64,000 nucleotides of DNA from Symbiodinium natans (lineage: Eukaryota; Sar; Dinophyceae; Suessiales; Symbiodiniaceae): the NCBI GenBank assembly GCA_905221605.1, contig CAJNDS010002120.1:502664-566663 (forward strand). Reading direction: 5' to 3'. The notes beneath the pieces were generated by a model. That model saw only the letters and a list, made by a program, of their open reading frames with translations, was not told where the DNA came from and searched no databases. Both the position numbers and the translations under genes were made by a program. Below, one piece after another: positions 28,005 through 37,686 of the stretch. The stretch's first letter is position 1. Each line of letters opens with the position of its first letter.

Positions 28005-28077
28005 GGCAGAAGACTTCATCACCGATTTGTTTGAATATTTGGGGGAAGTGCCCGGTCAGCTGTCTCAGTTGGCCCAG
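28005..28077 (+). CDS. cytoplasmic-tail exon before a telomeric intron
   Basis: Acceptor TGTCCCAG, then AEDFITDLFEYLGEVPGQLS, then QLAQ; amphipathic helix. Phase-0 GC donor (CAG|GCCAGG) at 28078. Confidence 0.65.
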
Positions 28078-28252
28078 GCCAGGCATTACCAAACCCCAAA
28101 CCCCAAACCCCAAACCCCAAACCCTAAATTCTAAACCCTAAACCCTAAACCCTAAACCCTAAACCCTAAACCCTAACCCCTAAACCCTAAACCCCAAACC
28201 CTAAACCCTAAACCCTAAACCCTAAACCCTAAACCCTAAACGTCGATGCCAG
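28078..28252 (+). other. 175-nt intron, mostly telomeric repeat
   Basis: Within it 28089-28241 is a CCCTAAA-type array (first units CCCCAAA, some CCCTAAT/CCCCTAAA), leaving about 11 nt at the 5' side and CGTCGATGCCAG at the 3' side. Phase 0 on both sides. Confidence 0.6.
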
Positions 28253-28318
28253 GAGTGGGACCGTGTGAATGTCAATGCCATCAGTGACTTGCACCGTGTG
28301 AAGACCAAGGGAATCTGG
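28253..28318 (+). CDS. exon between two telomeric introns
   Basis: EWDRVNVNAISDLHRVKTKG, then IW, ending at a GT donor (TGG|GTCATT). Charged helical segment, no family recognised. Its frame continues at 28620 (ECEGGLDRIHRVHSW), giving two related helices with DRVN/DRIH and LHRV/IHRV. Confidence 0.6.
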
Positions 28319-28619
28319 GTCATTGTTGAAACACCCTAAACCTTAAACCCCAAACCCCAAACCCCAAACCCTAAACCCTAAACCCTAAACCCTAAACCCT
28401 AAACCCTAAACCCTAAACCCTAAACCCTAAACCCTAAACCCTAAACCCTAAACCACACCCTAAACCCTAAACCCTAAACCCTAAACCCTAAACCCTAAAC
28501 CCTAAACCGTAAACCCTAAACCCTAAACCCTAAACTCATTTTACATTTCGATTTTATGATTACTGGAGCCCAAGAACAAAAATGATGATTTTTAAAACGG
28601 TACCTAACAAATGGTGCAG
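28319..28619 (+). other. 301-nt intron containing a 200-bp telomeric array
   Basis: CCCTAAA array from 28333 to 28535 starts 14 nt after the donor; the remainder (28536-28619) is AT-rich and ends GGTGCAG. Array units include CCCCAAA at the left and one ACACCC interruption. Confidence 0.6.
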
Positions 28620-28698
28620 GAATGTGAAGGAGGGCTGGACCGGATCCATCGTGTGCACAGCTGGGTGAAGGAGGCCAGCAGAGCTTCAAACCCTGGTT
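28620..28698 (+). CDS. exon after telomeric intron, possible C-terminus
   Basis: ECEGGLDRIHRVHSWVKEAS, then RASNPGLS and a TGA at 28704-28706, shortly before another telomeric block. It may be the end of the ankyrin/membrane gene. No polyadenylation signal is expected to be recognisable in dinoflagellates. Confidence 0.5.
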
Positions 28699-28717
28699 TG
28701 TCGTGATGCCGAACGAG

Positions 28718-28739
28718 TTTAGGGTTTAGGGTTTAGGGT
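28718..28739 (+). repeat. short telomeric block, TTTAGGG orientation
   Basis: Three units. Confidence 0.85.
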
Positions 28740-28865
28740 ACTGCGTCCGAGATGACATTGAGAGAATGCTGCAAGCAACATGGCGGGATGGGTGGCAGGC
28801 CGGCAGGGTGGTGACCACAGCTGGTGAAGATTTGCCAAGACGTTTGAGGACATTTTTTGCCATCA

Positions 28866-28889
28866 TCTTCTTCTTCTTCTTCTTGCTGA

Positions 28890-28972
<83 letters not shown>
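28866..28972. repeat. (CTT)n then (CTG)n triplet tract
   Basis: Five TTC/CTT units, a TGATGT interruption, then about 28 near-perfect CTG units. Ala/Gln/Leu frames through it have no flanking domain. Confidence 0.95.
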
Positions 28973-28974
<2 letters not shown>

Positions 28975-29286
28975 GTTGTATGCAACATGCGACAGCAGCT
29001 GCCAAGAACATGCAACGGCATGCTCCGGAGCTTGGAAAAGTATGAGGGGCAAGGAGGAAGTAGCGCCGTGCCGCGTGGCTGGTCGAAGCGGCAGACTAGC
29101 AGGTTTCGAAAATGAATGAAAAGGCCGCAAATTCGTGTTCCAAGTGAAGTGACAGAATAGCAGGTTCCTCTTTCGGATGAAGACACGGGCTTTTGCTTCG
29201 AGTGATCAACGGGTGCTGTAACTGCGAAGTGCCCGACTGACCTGAAGGGGTCTGCCAGTTCTTCACTTCTACCAGACACTCTCTCC

Positions 29287-29347
29287 AACCCTAAGCCCTA
29301 AGCCCTAAGCCCTAAACCCTCAACCCTCAACCCTCAACCCTAAACCC
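29287..29347 (-). repeat. variant telomeric block, CCCTAAG/CCCTCAA
   Basis: Three CCCTAAG units, one CCCTAAA, then three CCCTCAA units: two variants in separate homogeneous runs. It lies 20 bp upstream of the first PPR frame. Confidence 0.9.
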
Positions 29348-29367
29348 GTTAGCATCCTTCACTTGTT

Positions 29368-30345
29368 GTGCCTTCTGACTCACTTATGGAGTTGGGCCTC
29401 GGGCCCACGATCGACGGTTTCCGCTCAGCAATTGCAGAATGCGGAGCACAACGACGTTGGGAGAGGGCACTGCTACTGTTGACCAAGCTCGAAAGACGAC
29501 AGCTGCATCCCGATGCGTCCATAATGGCGGTGGCCATGCGGGTTTGCTCAATGTCCGCTCAGTGGCAGCAAGCCCTTCACTTTCTGGATGTGCTTCAGGA
29601 GAAAGATGTCAAGATGACGGCCCGCCACTGCACGCTGGCCATCAGTGCCATGCAGGCCAGTGGGGACTGGGCTCGTGCTTTTTCTTTGCTGGCGTTCATG
29701 GCCCAAAGGGGCTTGCCGGCTACAGGTGAAACTTACACTTGGTCAATCCGCACCTGCGCACAAGCATCTGAATGGGGCAGGGCATTCAGCCTCCTTGATC
29801 GCATGAACAAGGAGAGCATTGATCCCGACGAAGGCACATATAGACAGCTGGCCGTGTTGTGTAGAAAGGCTGTGCTATGGGAACATGGGCTGCAGTTGCT
29901 TGCTGACATTCGTGCATTGCAAGTGCCATGGGATCTCTCAGTGGCACTTGGCGCTGTCAGCATGGCATGCATACGTGCCAGGGAATGGCAGCGGGCTGCT
30001 GCAGCCCTTGCAGCCTTTGAGGGACAGCCGATGGAAACCAACTATTTCCTTAACTTGGCGCAAATCACAGTCTGGCAGGAGCAAAAACAGTGTGATGGCT
30101 GGGAGGCTGCGTTTGCCTGGTTGGCCCAGAAGGATTGCCTAGACTCGTTGGACGATGACATTGCATGCCCTGTGATTCGTGCCTGTGGCTCTGAGTGGCA
30201 GAAGGCGCTGGAATGGATGCTGGCTCTTCAGGAACAAGGTGTGGCAGTCACCACCAACATGTACCAACAGCTGGTGCGCATGCGTGCGGCAGACGACGAT
30301 GATGATGAAGATTATGAGGATGAGGAGGATTTCAGTCTGTCGTAG
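29368..30345 (+). CDS. PPR-repeat protein, single-exon reading frame
   Basis: 325 codons. Helical repeats of about 35 residues throughout, recognisable by W..AL.LL/F..M, e.g. RRWERALLLLTKLERRQLHP, QWQQALHFLDVLQEKDVK, DWARAFSLLAFMAQRGLP, EWGRAFSLLDRMNKESIDPD, EWQKALEWMLALQEQGV: about eight units. The protein ends in an acidic tail (DDDDDEDYEDEEDF). PPR proteins bind organellar RNA and act in editing, splicing or stability. A plastid or mitochondrial presequence is not evident at the chosen Met, so the true N-terminus may lie upstream of the telomeric block at 29287. The uninterrupted frame contrasts with the fragmented genes around it. Confidence 0.85.
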   Translation: MPSDSLMELGLGPTIDGFRSAIAECGAQRRWERALLLLTKLERRQLHPDASIMAVAMRVCSMSAQWQQALHFLDVLQEKDVKMTARHCTLAISAMQASGDWARAFSLLAFMAQRGLPATGETYTWSIRTCAQASEWGRAFSLLDRMNKESIDPDEGTYRQLAVLCRKAVLWEHGLQLLADIRALQVPWDLSVALGAVSMACIRAREWQRAAAALAAFEGQPMETNYFLNLAQITVWQEQKQCDGWEAAFAWLAQKDCLDSLDDDIACPVIRACGSEWQKALEWMLALQEQGVAVTTNMYQQLVRMRAADDDDDEDYEDEEDFSLS

Positions 30346-30647
30346 TACCATGTCTCCGATCCGACTACGCGCCACGGAGTTGACAGTGTTGATGCCTGCG
30401 CTTGGCGCGATCACGGCGACATCCCGCGACGGTGCGGCTGTCGCGGGGTGCGCGGAGAGCCTCCCAGTTCGTCCCACATTCAAAGGTGCACTAAAAGGGC
30501 CTCTGTCGCCTCTGTGTCCGCATCGCCTGTCATGTGGTAAAGAGCTTCACAAGCAAGATGTTTTCGCTGCAGCTTCCATGTGTGGATACCGAGCCTTACC
30601 AGAGTTTTACCCTTGTTGGCCGGCTGCAGCTGTTCCAGCTCGAAGCA

Positions 30648-30688
30648 GGGTTTAGGGTTTAGGGTTTAGGGTTGAGGGTTGAGGGTTT
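30648..30688 (+). repeat. telomeric block, TTTAGGG/TTGAGGG
   Basis: Four TTTAGGG units then two TTGAGGG; between the two PPR genes. Confidence 0.9.
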
Positions 30689-30896
30689 GCAGTTCATGGA
30701 GACCCGGAAGCTCGGCAAGTGGCAATGCTGCTTGGGTCGGCTAGAACAACTTCAATACCAGTCTTTGCAGGAGGGACTAGCTCCCGCCACGATCTTCCAC
30801 CAAGTGTCCAGGCTGGGAAGGGAACTTCGTTCTGGGCAGCAATTGAATGTTTTTTGCAGCATTGCCTTCTGGCACCCAACCGTACCCATTCGATAG
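30689..30896 (+). CDS. candidate 5' PPR exon
   Basis: Frame with ETRKLGKWQCCLGRLEQLQY, then QSLQEGLAPATIFHQVSRLG, which has the W..L..L.......P spacing of one PPR unit. It is in a different frame from the main exon that follows, so an intron or frameshift must intervene. Confidence 0.4.
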
Positions 30897-30929
30897 CATT
30901 CTCCGCCCAACCCGACCCAAAGAGCACAA

Positions 30930-31740
30930 CATGCGCAGGCGAGGTCCCTGGCAGACAGCTGCAATGCTGACATTTCTACGGCCGAACATTGTCACCTACA
31001 GCGGAAAGGTCAGTGCATGTGCGAGGACTGCGAGGTGGCGGCAGGCGCTTGGCTTTCTTGCAGAGCCTCAGATGATGAACATTGAGCCGGACACCATCAT
31101 CCACAATGCAGCGGTAACAGCCTTGGACAGAGGCAATCGATGGCACTTGGCATTGGCGTTGCACCTACAGCTTGGGAAATGCAAGTGCCGAGCAGATCTC
31201 ATCACTTACAATGCCTTGCTGAGCGCCTGCCAGGCCAAAGCACAGTGGCAGACTGCCCTAGCACTGATCGGTGAACTGTCCGAAACCAGCATCCAGGCGG
31301 ACATTATCAGCTACAATGCAACCGTCAGCAGCTGTGGCTGGGGCGAAGAGTGGCAAAAAGCGCTGCGGCTGTGCTCTGAAGTTTGCCTGCAGCGAATGAG
31401 GCGCGAAGTGGTTACCTGGAGCTCAAGCATCAGCGCCTGCGAGAAGAGCGGGCAGTGGGAGCAGGCTTTGGCCCTCTTAGAGGAGCTTTGCCTCCAGAGG
31501 TGTCGAAGTGACGTCATCGTCTATAGTGCCGTGGTCAGCGCCTGTGAGAAGGCCAATGAGTGGGAAGCTGCCTTGCAGCTGCTCCTGGATTGCGTCGCCG
31601 AGGTCGGCAGCGACGTCATCGTGCACAGTGCTGCGATCAGCGCATGTGAGAAGACCGAACGGTGGCAACACGCACTCCTCCTCTTCTGGAATCTTAAAGA
31701 TGGTCTGCTCACAACGGATGTCATTGTCTACAATGCTGTC
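30930..31740 (+). CDS. PPR-repeat protein, main exon
   Basis: About eight consecutive 35-residue PPR units: LRPNIVTYSGKVSACARTAR, then ...ADLITYNALLSACQAKAQWQ, ...ADIISYNATVSSCGWGEEWQ, ...REVVTWSSSISACEKSGQWE, ...SDVIVYSAVVSACEKANEWE, ...SDVIVHSAAISACEKTERWQ and ...TDVIVYNAV. The D(V/L)I.Y.A..SACEK..QW..AL pattern is the typical dinoflagellate P-class PPR repeat. The frame runs on to 31914, but the last 60 codons have no repeat character, so a donor is likely near 31740. The series resumes at 32300. Predicted organellar RNA-binding protein. Confidence 0.85.
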
Positions 31741-32299
31741 CCTAAGCATGCAAAGCATCACTTGTGGAAGGTACATGCGCCATGCTTGAAAGGGTCGGTT
31801 GGGGTAGGAAATTTCCTTATTAAGTCTGCGAGCAAGCGCACTGCTGCGGCGCTGCGGCGCGTCCGCCTCACCGGGAGGAGTAGCACTGTTGCACCGGTCC
31901 AGATCCCTGCTTAGAGAGGCGTACCATGGAAACCTCCCTAGTCTAGAGGTTGGGTCATAAGCAAATCGAGTTGGCCGAGTCTTGGGGACTTTGGGAACAG
32001 CCTTGGGCCTTGAGAAATGGTTCTCAGAATTCTGGGCCAGGTGTTGGCAGATAGATCATTTGGTGTTGAGGGCCGGGCTTTGCGCAGGCTTTTCTGCCAC
32101 CCTAAATCGTGGCTTGAATGTATCAGAATGTGCCGGAAAGCCGTCGTGTAGTGGAAAAAGGCTTCGGAGGAAGGAATGAGACCTTGCCTGGCTCGAGATC
32201 TGCACGCCAGCGAATCAAGAGGCTTTTTCTTTTCATCAACAACCCTCTCGCCCCTCGAAAAAGGCAACCTTTCCTTGGTTTGTTGCCCAGCGTTGCAAG
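31741..32299 (+). other. probable PPR-gene intron
   Basis: No repeat motif in any frame between the PPR segments. Ends TTGCAAG before the next PPR unit. Confidence 0.5.
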
Positions 32300-32541
32300 G
32301 CCATCAGCGCCTGTGAGAACGCGGGCAAGTGGCAGGCAGCTCTTCACTTGCTGGGGGACATGGCCAAAAGTTTGCTGAGAGCCTCTACTGCTACGTTCAA
32401 CGTCGCAATCAGCGCGTGCGAGAAGGGAGGGCAGTGGCAAAAAGCACTGGCGCTGGCAAATGAAGTGGCCAGTAGCATGCGAGGTGACATCGTGACGTTC
32501 AGCGCTGCAATGACTGCCTGCGCCCGCAAGCTGCACGAAAA
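32300..32541 (+). CDS. PPR-repeat exon
   Basis: AISACENAGKWQAALHLLGD, then ...TATFNVAISACEKGGQWQKA and ...GDIVTFSAAMTACARK. Two and a half PPR units, in register with the main exon. It ends near CGCAAG before a frame that closes at 32567. Confidence 0.8.
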
Positions 32542-32663
32542 AAACCCTGTGGTCGAGCTGTTGATATAGTTCAGTCCGGGCAAGTCGGGGAAGAGGATAG
32601 GCCAAAAGTGGTGATTTTCTTTGGATATGACAAACCCGTACAACAAAATATGTCACAAACCGA

Positions 32664-32844
32664 GGAGGATGCCAATGAATGGGAACAGGCGGCGCTCTTG
32701 TTGGCTCAGCTTCAGGAGTCCATGCTGCTTTGCGATGCGGTGGCATTCCAGGCAATGCTCAACGTCTGCAGGGATGGTGGGCAGTGTCACGGTGCCGTAG
32801 AGATGCTTGCTGATCTCAGAAGGCTGGTTGGGCAGCTCATCTGA
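32664..32844 (+). CDS. PPR-repeat terminal exon
   Basis: After CCGAGGAG reads DANEWEQAALLLAQLQESML, then LCDAVAFQAMLNVCRDGGQC and HGAVEMLADLRRLVGQLI followed by a TGA. Final one and a half PPR units and C-terminus. It joins smoothly to the previous exon (ACARK|..NEWEQA). Confidence 0.75.
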
Positions 32845-32870
32845 CTTGCAGAAATGCACTTGTTGGAGTG

Positions 32871-32945
32871 CCCTAAACCCTAAACCCTAAACCCTGAACC
32901 CTGAACCCTAAACCCTAAACCCTAGACCCTAAACCCTAAACCCTA
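32871..32945 (-). repeat. telomeric block, CCCTAAA orientation
   Basis: About ten units with CCCTGAA and CCCTAGA variants; begins 26 bp after the PPR stop codon. Confidence 0.95.
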
Positions 32946-33311
32946 CTGAAGCCCTAAATGGCTGCATGTCGGAGTGCACGGATCGATGAAGCGGCGTGTC
33001 ACCGATACCACCGACTTCATCAGTTTGAGGCGAAGGGGAGTCTCTTGGACTCGTCGAATTCACTGCGCTGGAAGAATTCAAGTGCAACAATGTGACTGAA
33101 GAGCCAAAGAAGGCTCCTGTCCTCTAGCATCCAGCGTAGTTATGCTTAGCTCAAGAGCCATTTTGTGTCCATCCGGGGGGGGGCGATCTGGAACGAATGG
33201 GTGTTTCAGCAAAATGGCAGCTCGCAGCTCAAACGGACCCCGCCACTAAGATCTGACCACTAAGGCCTGCAAGTCTTCAACGTCCCTTGGCTGGGGCAGG
33301 CTTGGGCTCAA

Positions 33312-33342
33312 AGGGTTTAGGGTTTAGGGTTTAGGGTTTAGG
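33312..33342 (+). repeat. short telomeric block, TTTAGGG orientation
   Basis: Four units. Confidence 0.88.
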
Positions 33343-35036
33343 TCATGGAAGTGCTGTCTTCCTGGCAGTCAGTGTGACACGCGATTGCACACTGACTCGG
33401 GCAGGCTCCAACGATCAGTGTGCCTCCGCCTCAGACTCTTCATGGACCTCAGCAGCGACTTTGCGAATGGCGCTCCGCACGTTTCTGCGGCGGTATGCAA
33501 TATGCGAGGCATCATTTCGTGCACCAGCCACAGCAGCAGCCGATTGGAACGGCCGCGCCTGTGCCGCAACAACCGACCACACCTGCCCCGCTGGCTACTA
33601 CTCTGGACAACGACTTTGAGAGAGCAAAGCTCTTGCAGCCGGGCCCTGAGCAAGGCTTCCATGATTGCACGCCTCATGTTGGACCATGTGGGCAGCAATT
33701 GCACACATGTCACATGTCTGTTCCGCCTTTCATTTCGTACCGGAGCAAGGCAGCAGGAATCGCACGTGTACCAGACGCCACCGCCATCCGCAGGCACGGA
33801 TTGGGCCGCCGAAGTGGCTCACAACCATAGATGTCTGCCCATCTTTATTCTGTGTGAGGTACGTGCTCACCGTCGCAGCCGAATGCCTACTGGCAGCCGA
33901 CACAACTGCTGGCAGACAAGGCTGCGCAATGCCGTCATGCCATGCCTCTATATAGGCACCATACCTTAACCCGGAGTCCCAGAGATCGTCCACTAGCTGC
34001 TTCGAAAGCACGACAGGAAGAGAAGGCCATCGCGATTCGATTCGAGCATAAGACCAGGCCCTGCATGCACGGATGCGTGAAGTGGTCTGGAACGCACACC
34101 AGCTTGACCCAGGGTGCGAATCAAGCTCAAGACTGGTGACACAGGTTGTGGCCGGAAGCTCGGTGAACCCTCCTGGTCGATCCGGTTGTGCTTCGAGCCG
34201 TAGAGTGAAGCGAATGCCGGGGACTGTCTGGGACGCATCAGGTCACAACTTCTTGTTTGCGGCAAAGGCGCCTTCCCACCCTTCGGCCGTTGGAGCTCGT
34301 GATCGCCTTTCTCTCGACCATGCTCGTCAGTGCACCCACTGCCAGGCATGCCTCTCTGGGCATTGCGATCCCTGCGCGTTGGGATCTGAGTAGATCTGAG
34401 TAGGCTCCCAACATGTTCCGGACTTGGCTGATCACTGGCCAAGAATATGTAGCAGTTCGGAATGCTCCACACATCTTGTGTCAGAATGTGCTCACAGGAC
34501 CTTCACAACTCCTAATCCCAGCCGGAAAGGCAGGGCGTGTAGATTCTAGACTACATGGTTCTGTGGACTTACCTCTTTCACACCTCGTAGTGTCTTCAGG
34601 CTATCAGCCGTAGGGGAGATACCAACTAGATGCTGCAAGATCTGTGCCTAGACAAGAAATTTTGGAACTGGATTTCGCGTGGCCAAAGCAGCAGTGTTCA
34701 AGAATCGGGCCAGTATATGGATCACCCGGAGCCTTGCGATGATTTCACCAACGGCCCAGGGGCAGCGTTGAGCTCCCGCAAGAGTTACCCACAGTGCGTC
34801 ACCAGGTCGTAAACCGGCACGGTTGCTTCCTGTCGCACAGCATTGCGGTGCAAGCAGGACGAACTGTCCCACGATGTCCCCCGATGCCCAGAACAAACGG
34901 CAGCGTGCACAGCCAGCTGGAAAGCCAGGTATACCAAGGAGTGCAAACAAAGCCCCCCTCAGCATCCCCCACCCCTGTGCTTGAAGAGACGTGTCGAAAA
35001 CAGTCCAGGGCAACCAAACATTCCAACTTGGGGGTT

Positions 35037-35078
35037 GTGTGTGTGTGTGTGTCTTGCCTGTCTGTCTTTGTGTGTCTC

Positions 35079-35109
<31 letters not shown>
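35037..35109. repeat. (TG)n microsatellite with TCTG interruptions
   Basis: Two TG runs separated by TCTTGCCTGTCTGTCTTTG. Confidence 0.92.
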
Positions 35110-35389
35110 TACATGTTGGTTACCAACCTTTCTATCAATAGCAAAGAACGAAACACTCAAGCGCGGGGTTTTCCGGCCCGCGGGTTCGCGGCAGAGCAGC
35201 AACGCACAGACGGTCTTGCTTGCACTACATTTTCAGGATTTTTCAGGAAAGTGCCTCTTTCTTGGAGGTAGGCGAACAGGGCCGGGAGCGGGGCGGGGCG
35301 CCTGCACGCAACATCTGACCGATGAAGGGCTCGGCTCCTTCGGCCCAAAACTCCCCGAGGCTGCCCTTCCGCCATGGACGTAGAGTTTC

Positions 35390-35470
35390 CTTAGGGTTTA
35401 GGGTTTAGGGTTTAGGGTTTAGGGTTTAGGGTTTAGGGTTTAGGGTTTAGGGAGGGCTTAGGGTTTAGGA
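35390..35470 (+). repeat. telomeric block, TTTAGGG orientation
   Basis: About nine perfect units, then CTTAGGG and TTTAGGA. Confidence 0.96.
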
Positions 35471-35658
35471 TTGTTTTGGAAAATGTGTGGACACCCCACG
35501 GAACACCTGTTGCAAAGTTGAAAAAGAAACACGCGCTCCACCAGCTCTGGCCAGCGCCCACCAACTCCAGCCAGAGGGCTTATTTTGGTGGTCAGAACTG
35601 CAGCCTTCGTCCGCGAGTCCACGAATATATGGGCTAATCCCCAAAAACCTATAAAACT

Positions 35659-35728
35659 TAACCCCTAACCCCTAACCCCTAAACCCGAAACCCTAAACCC
35701 TAAGCCCTAAACCCTACACCCTAAACCT
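35659..35728 (-). repeat. variant telomeric block, CCCCTAA then CCCTAAA
   Basis: Starts with three CCCCTAA units, then CCCGAAA, CCCTAAG, CCCTACA. Confidence 0.88.
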
Positions 35729-35956
35729 GCTGGGCTTTGAACTTTCGGAGTGTGCTCATTGAGGCTCGGAGGCATCACCTGCGCCTTCAAGTCCTGGGAG
35801 CCGCCGGGGGTCCCAGTGCCGATTTTGGGGGGTTCAGGGACTTCGACACTGCTTTGGGCACAGTTTGGGGATGAACTTGGTAGAACAAAACAGGAGAGAG
35901 CAAGCCAGAGCAAGGTATGGAAGCCGATTTCAATTCCGTTTTGGGTCCCTTTGTAG

Positions 35957-36020
35957 GCCCTTGAGTGATGCGCTCAGGTGGAGCTCCTGTTCTCAGGCGT
36001 GCGAAGGAGGCGTGGAGGAG
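35957..36020 (+). CDS. thrombospondin type-1 repeat, CSxxCxGG exon
   Basis: Acceptor CTTTGTAG, then PLSDALRWSSCSQACEGGVE, then ERTRG: W.SCSQACEGG and an E.RTR strand. The upstream tryptophan exon is not found. The C-terminal exon follows at 36375. Confidence 0.75.
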
Positions 36021-36069
36021 CGAACACGTGGGGTCGAGGCCTTAGCAGACGTAGGGGCCTGTAGCTTGT

Positions 36070-36174
36070 GGCTCTCTCGCACACGGTTTAAATCACTTTG
36101 TTGAAGAACATCTCACCTAACTGGGGCTCTCGCGCACTCTAAATCACTTTGTTGAAGCACATTCCATGCAACTG
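36070..36174. repeat. tandem duplication of about 52 bp
   Basis: Two diverged copies sharing TAAATCACTTTGTTGAAG and GGCTCTC.CGC.CAC; lies in the intron between two TSP1 exons. Confidence 0.85.
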
Positions 36175-36374
36175 GAACATCAATGGTGGCGTTATGAAGG
36201 TAATCGCTGATGCCGCCTGAGGTAACAGAAGCCAGCGCGAGCTCACACGGTGGAGGTTGTGATGGTGCTCTCGTCACAGTGCCTTGGAGAGTAACTTAAA
36301 CATCTTCAACGCGTAACTTGGCATGCCTTGACGAGCATAGCGATCCTGTGTTGAACTTCGTGTTTTTGAGTCAG

Positions 36375-36415
36375 GTGCGATCCTGCAACACGCATCGCTG
36401 CGGGCAGGACCGTCG
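36375..36415 (+). CDS. thrombospondin type-1 repeat, C-terminal exon
   Basis: Acceptor TTTGAGTCAG, then VRSCNTHRCGQDRRRR: the R.CN...C close of the repeat from 35957. Very short exon; donor uncertain. Confidence 0.65.
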
Positions 36416-36551
36416 GCGTCGTGCTACGTATTTTTATGTGTGACGAACCCTGCAAGTCAAAGAAGAAATCAACCGAGATATCAAGAAATGCATCAGGGTC
36501 CAGAGCCTGAAACTGAATGCTTTCCCATGTCTGGGTTCCCGATCTTGCCAG

Positions 36552-36611
36552 AGCTGCCTCCCGGTCGACTGCAAGTGGGGCAAATGGAGCGAATGGAGTG
36601 CACGGGCCCTG
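36552..36611 (+). CDS. thrombospondin type-1 repeat, tryptophan exon
   Basis: Acceptor GATCTTGCCAG, then SCLPVDCKWGKWSEWSARA: the C...DC.W..W..W start of a TSP1 repeat, with the first domain Cys not reached before the donor. Middle exon at 36982. Confidence 0.75.
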
Positions 36612-36677
36612 GAGAAGCCAAGGCCATCATTGGCTATTGCATGGGACCACATTCCTTCAGTCTTGTCCATGCCCCTC

Positions 36678-36964
36678 AACCCTAAACCCTAAACCCGAAA
36701 CCCTACACCCTAAACCCTAGACCCTAAACCCTAAACCCTAAACCCTAAACCCTAAACCCTAAACCCTAAACCCTAAACCCTAAACCCTAAACCCTAAACC
36801 CTAAACCCTAAACCCTAAACCCTAAACCCTAAACCCTAAACCCTAAACCCTAAACCCTAAACCCTAAACCCTAAACCCTAAACCCTAAACCCTAAACCCT
36901 AAACCCTAAACCCTAAACCCTAAACCCTAAACCCTAAACCCTAAACCCTACCCGAAACCCTAAA
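36678..36964 (-). repeat. large interstitial telomeric array within a TSP1 intron, CCCTAAA orientation
   Basis: About 40 units, homogeneous over the central 220 bp, with variants (CCCGAAA, CCCTACA, CCCTAGA) at both edges. It splits the tryptophan exon from the CSxxC exon of one repeat. Confidence 0.98.
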
Positions 36965-36981
36965 CTGCCCTCTTTGGCAAG

Positions 36982-37055
36982 GCCTGTTCCAAGTGCGCTG
37001 GACAGAAGACGAGACATCGCAGGGTGGTGAGGCCGCCCATGGGAGGGAGAATCCA
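36982..37055 (+). CDS. thrombospondin type-1 repeat, middle exon
   Basis: After CTTTGGCAAG reads ACSKCAGQKTRHRRVVRPPM, then GG: CSKC turn and the R.R strand. Only 17 nt separate it from the telomeric array. Confidence 0.7.
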
Positions 37056-37353
37056 TCAGGCGTCCGAAGGGTTTCTGTAAAGTCCGAACACTTTAACCGA
37101 AATGTGACGGGAAACCCTCTTCCAGTAGTATTTGATTCATAGCGAGCTAGTCACCCACTCCTCCTGATGACAATAGGTTGGTTAGTCACCAAACATCAGT
37201 TCAAGAAGCATGGAGCAGTCCAATTGCGACCGTGACATCCCACGCGGCAAGGACTGCTGCAACCACGACACGAGTGGTTGCTTGTGTTTTGGTGCTCTGA
37301 ACAGGTCACAAAGCACATGTCGAACGGTACATATGCACAGAGTTTTCCACGCA

Positions 37354-37400
37354 GGGTGCCGGAATGCGGCGGCCGACGCTGCAAGGCGACCCCGGCAAAC
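37354..37400 (+). CDS. thrombospondin type-1 repeat, C-terminal exon
   Basis: Acceptor TTCCACGCAG, then VPECGGRRCKATPANSAS. P.CGG..C is a common TSP1 closing motif. With 36552 and 36982 it reconstructs one complete repeat encoded by three exons. Confidence 0.65.
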
Positions 37401-37586
37401 AGCGCATCAACTCCTGCTCAGTCAGCGTGAATCGTGCATGGCTGGTTTTCATGTTCGACATGTTGGCGATCATCTTGACGACCAGGGAGGGCAGTGCAGT
37501 CGATGAGATTGGGATCTTGCTTGATGATGGTGGCTGAGCCACCAATGGAGAGGGTAGTCCGACTTGCCTGCTGCTTTGCCTCGCAG

Positions 37587-37640
37587 GAAGGTGACTCGGA
37601 GGAGATTGCCAAATGCCCACGCAACTGTCACGGAGAGCCG
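37587..37640 (+). CDS. candidate exon, CPRNCHG
   Basis: Acceptor TGCCTCGCAG, then EGDSEEIAKCPRNCHGEPIC. Cys pair suggests another extracellular segment. Frame runs to a stop at 37682. Confidence 0.4.
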
Positions 37641-37686
37641 ATTTGCGTCCGGCACTTGAGTGAACTCAAACACATTGCATAGCTCG

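Larger units (their letters stand above)
32946..35389. other. 2.4 kb with no recognised gene
   Basis: Several overlapping frames on both strands (33374-33969 +, 33993-34472 -, 34648-35202 -), none with a recognisable domain. Small features: a short TTTAGGG block (33312-33342) and a (TG)n tract (35037-35109). One frame (33374-33619) is Cys-rich with CPAGYYS, suggestive but not sufficient for an extracellular domain. Confidence 0.4.

Noticed and set aside
28863-29288. Minus-strand frame ending in poly-Ala
   Set aside because: Driven by the CTG tract; the remaining part has no recognisable domain.
33140-33165. Dinoflagellate spliced-leader relic (CTCAAG near GCCATTTTG)
   Set aside because: The elements are in the wrong order for the spliced-leader sequence and the match is too short.
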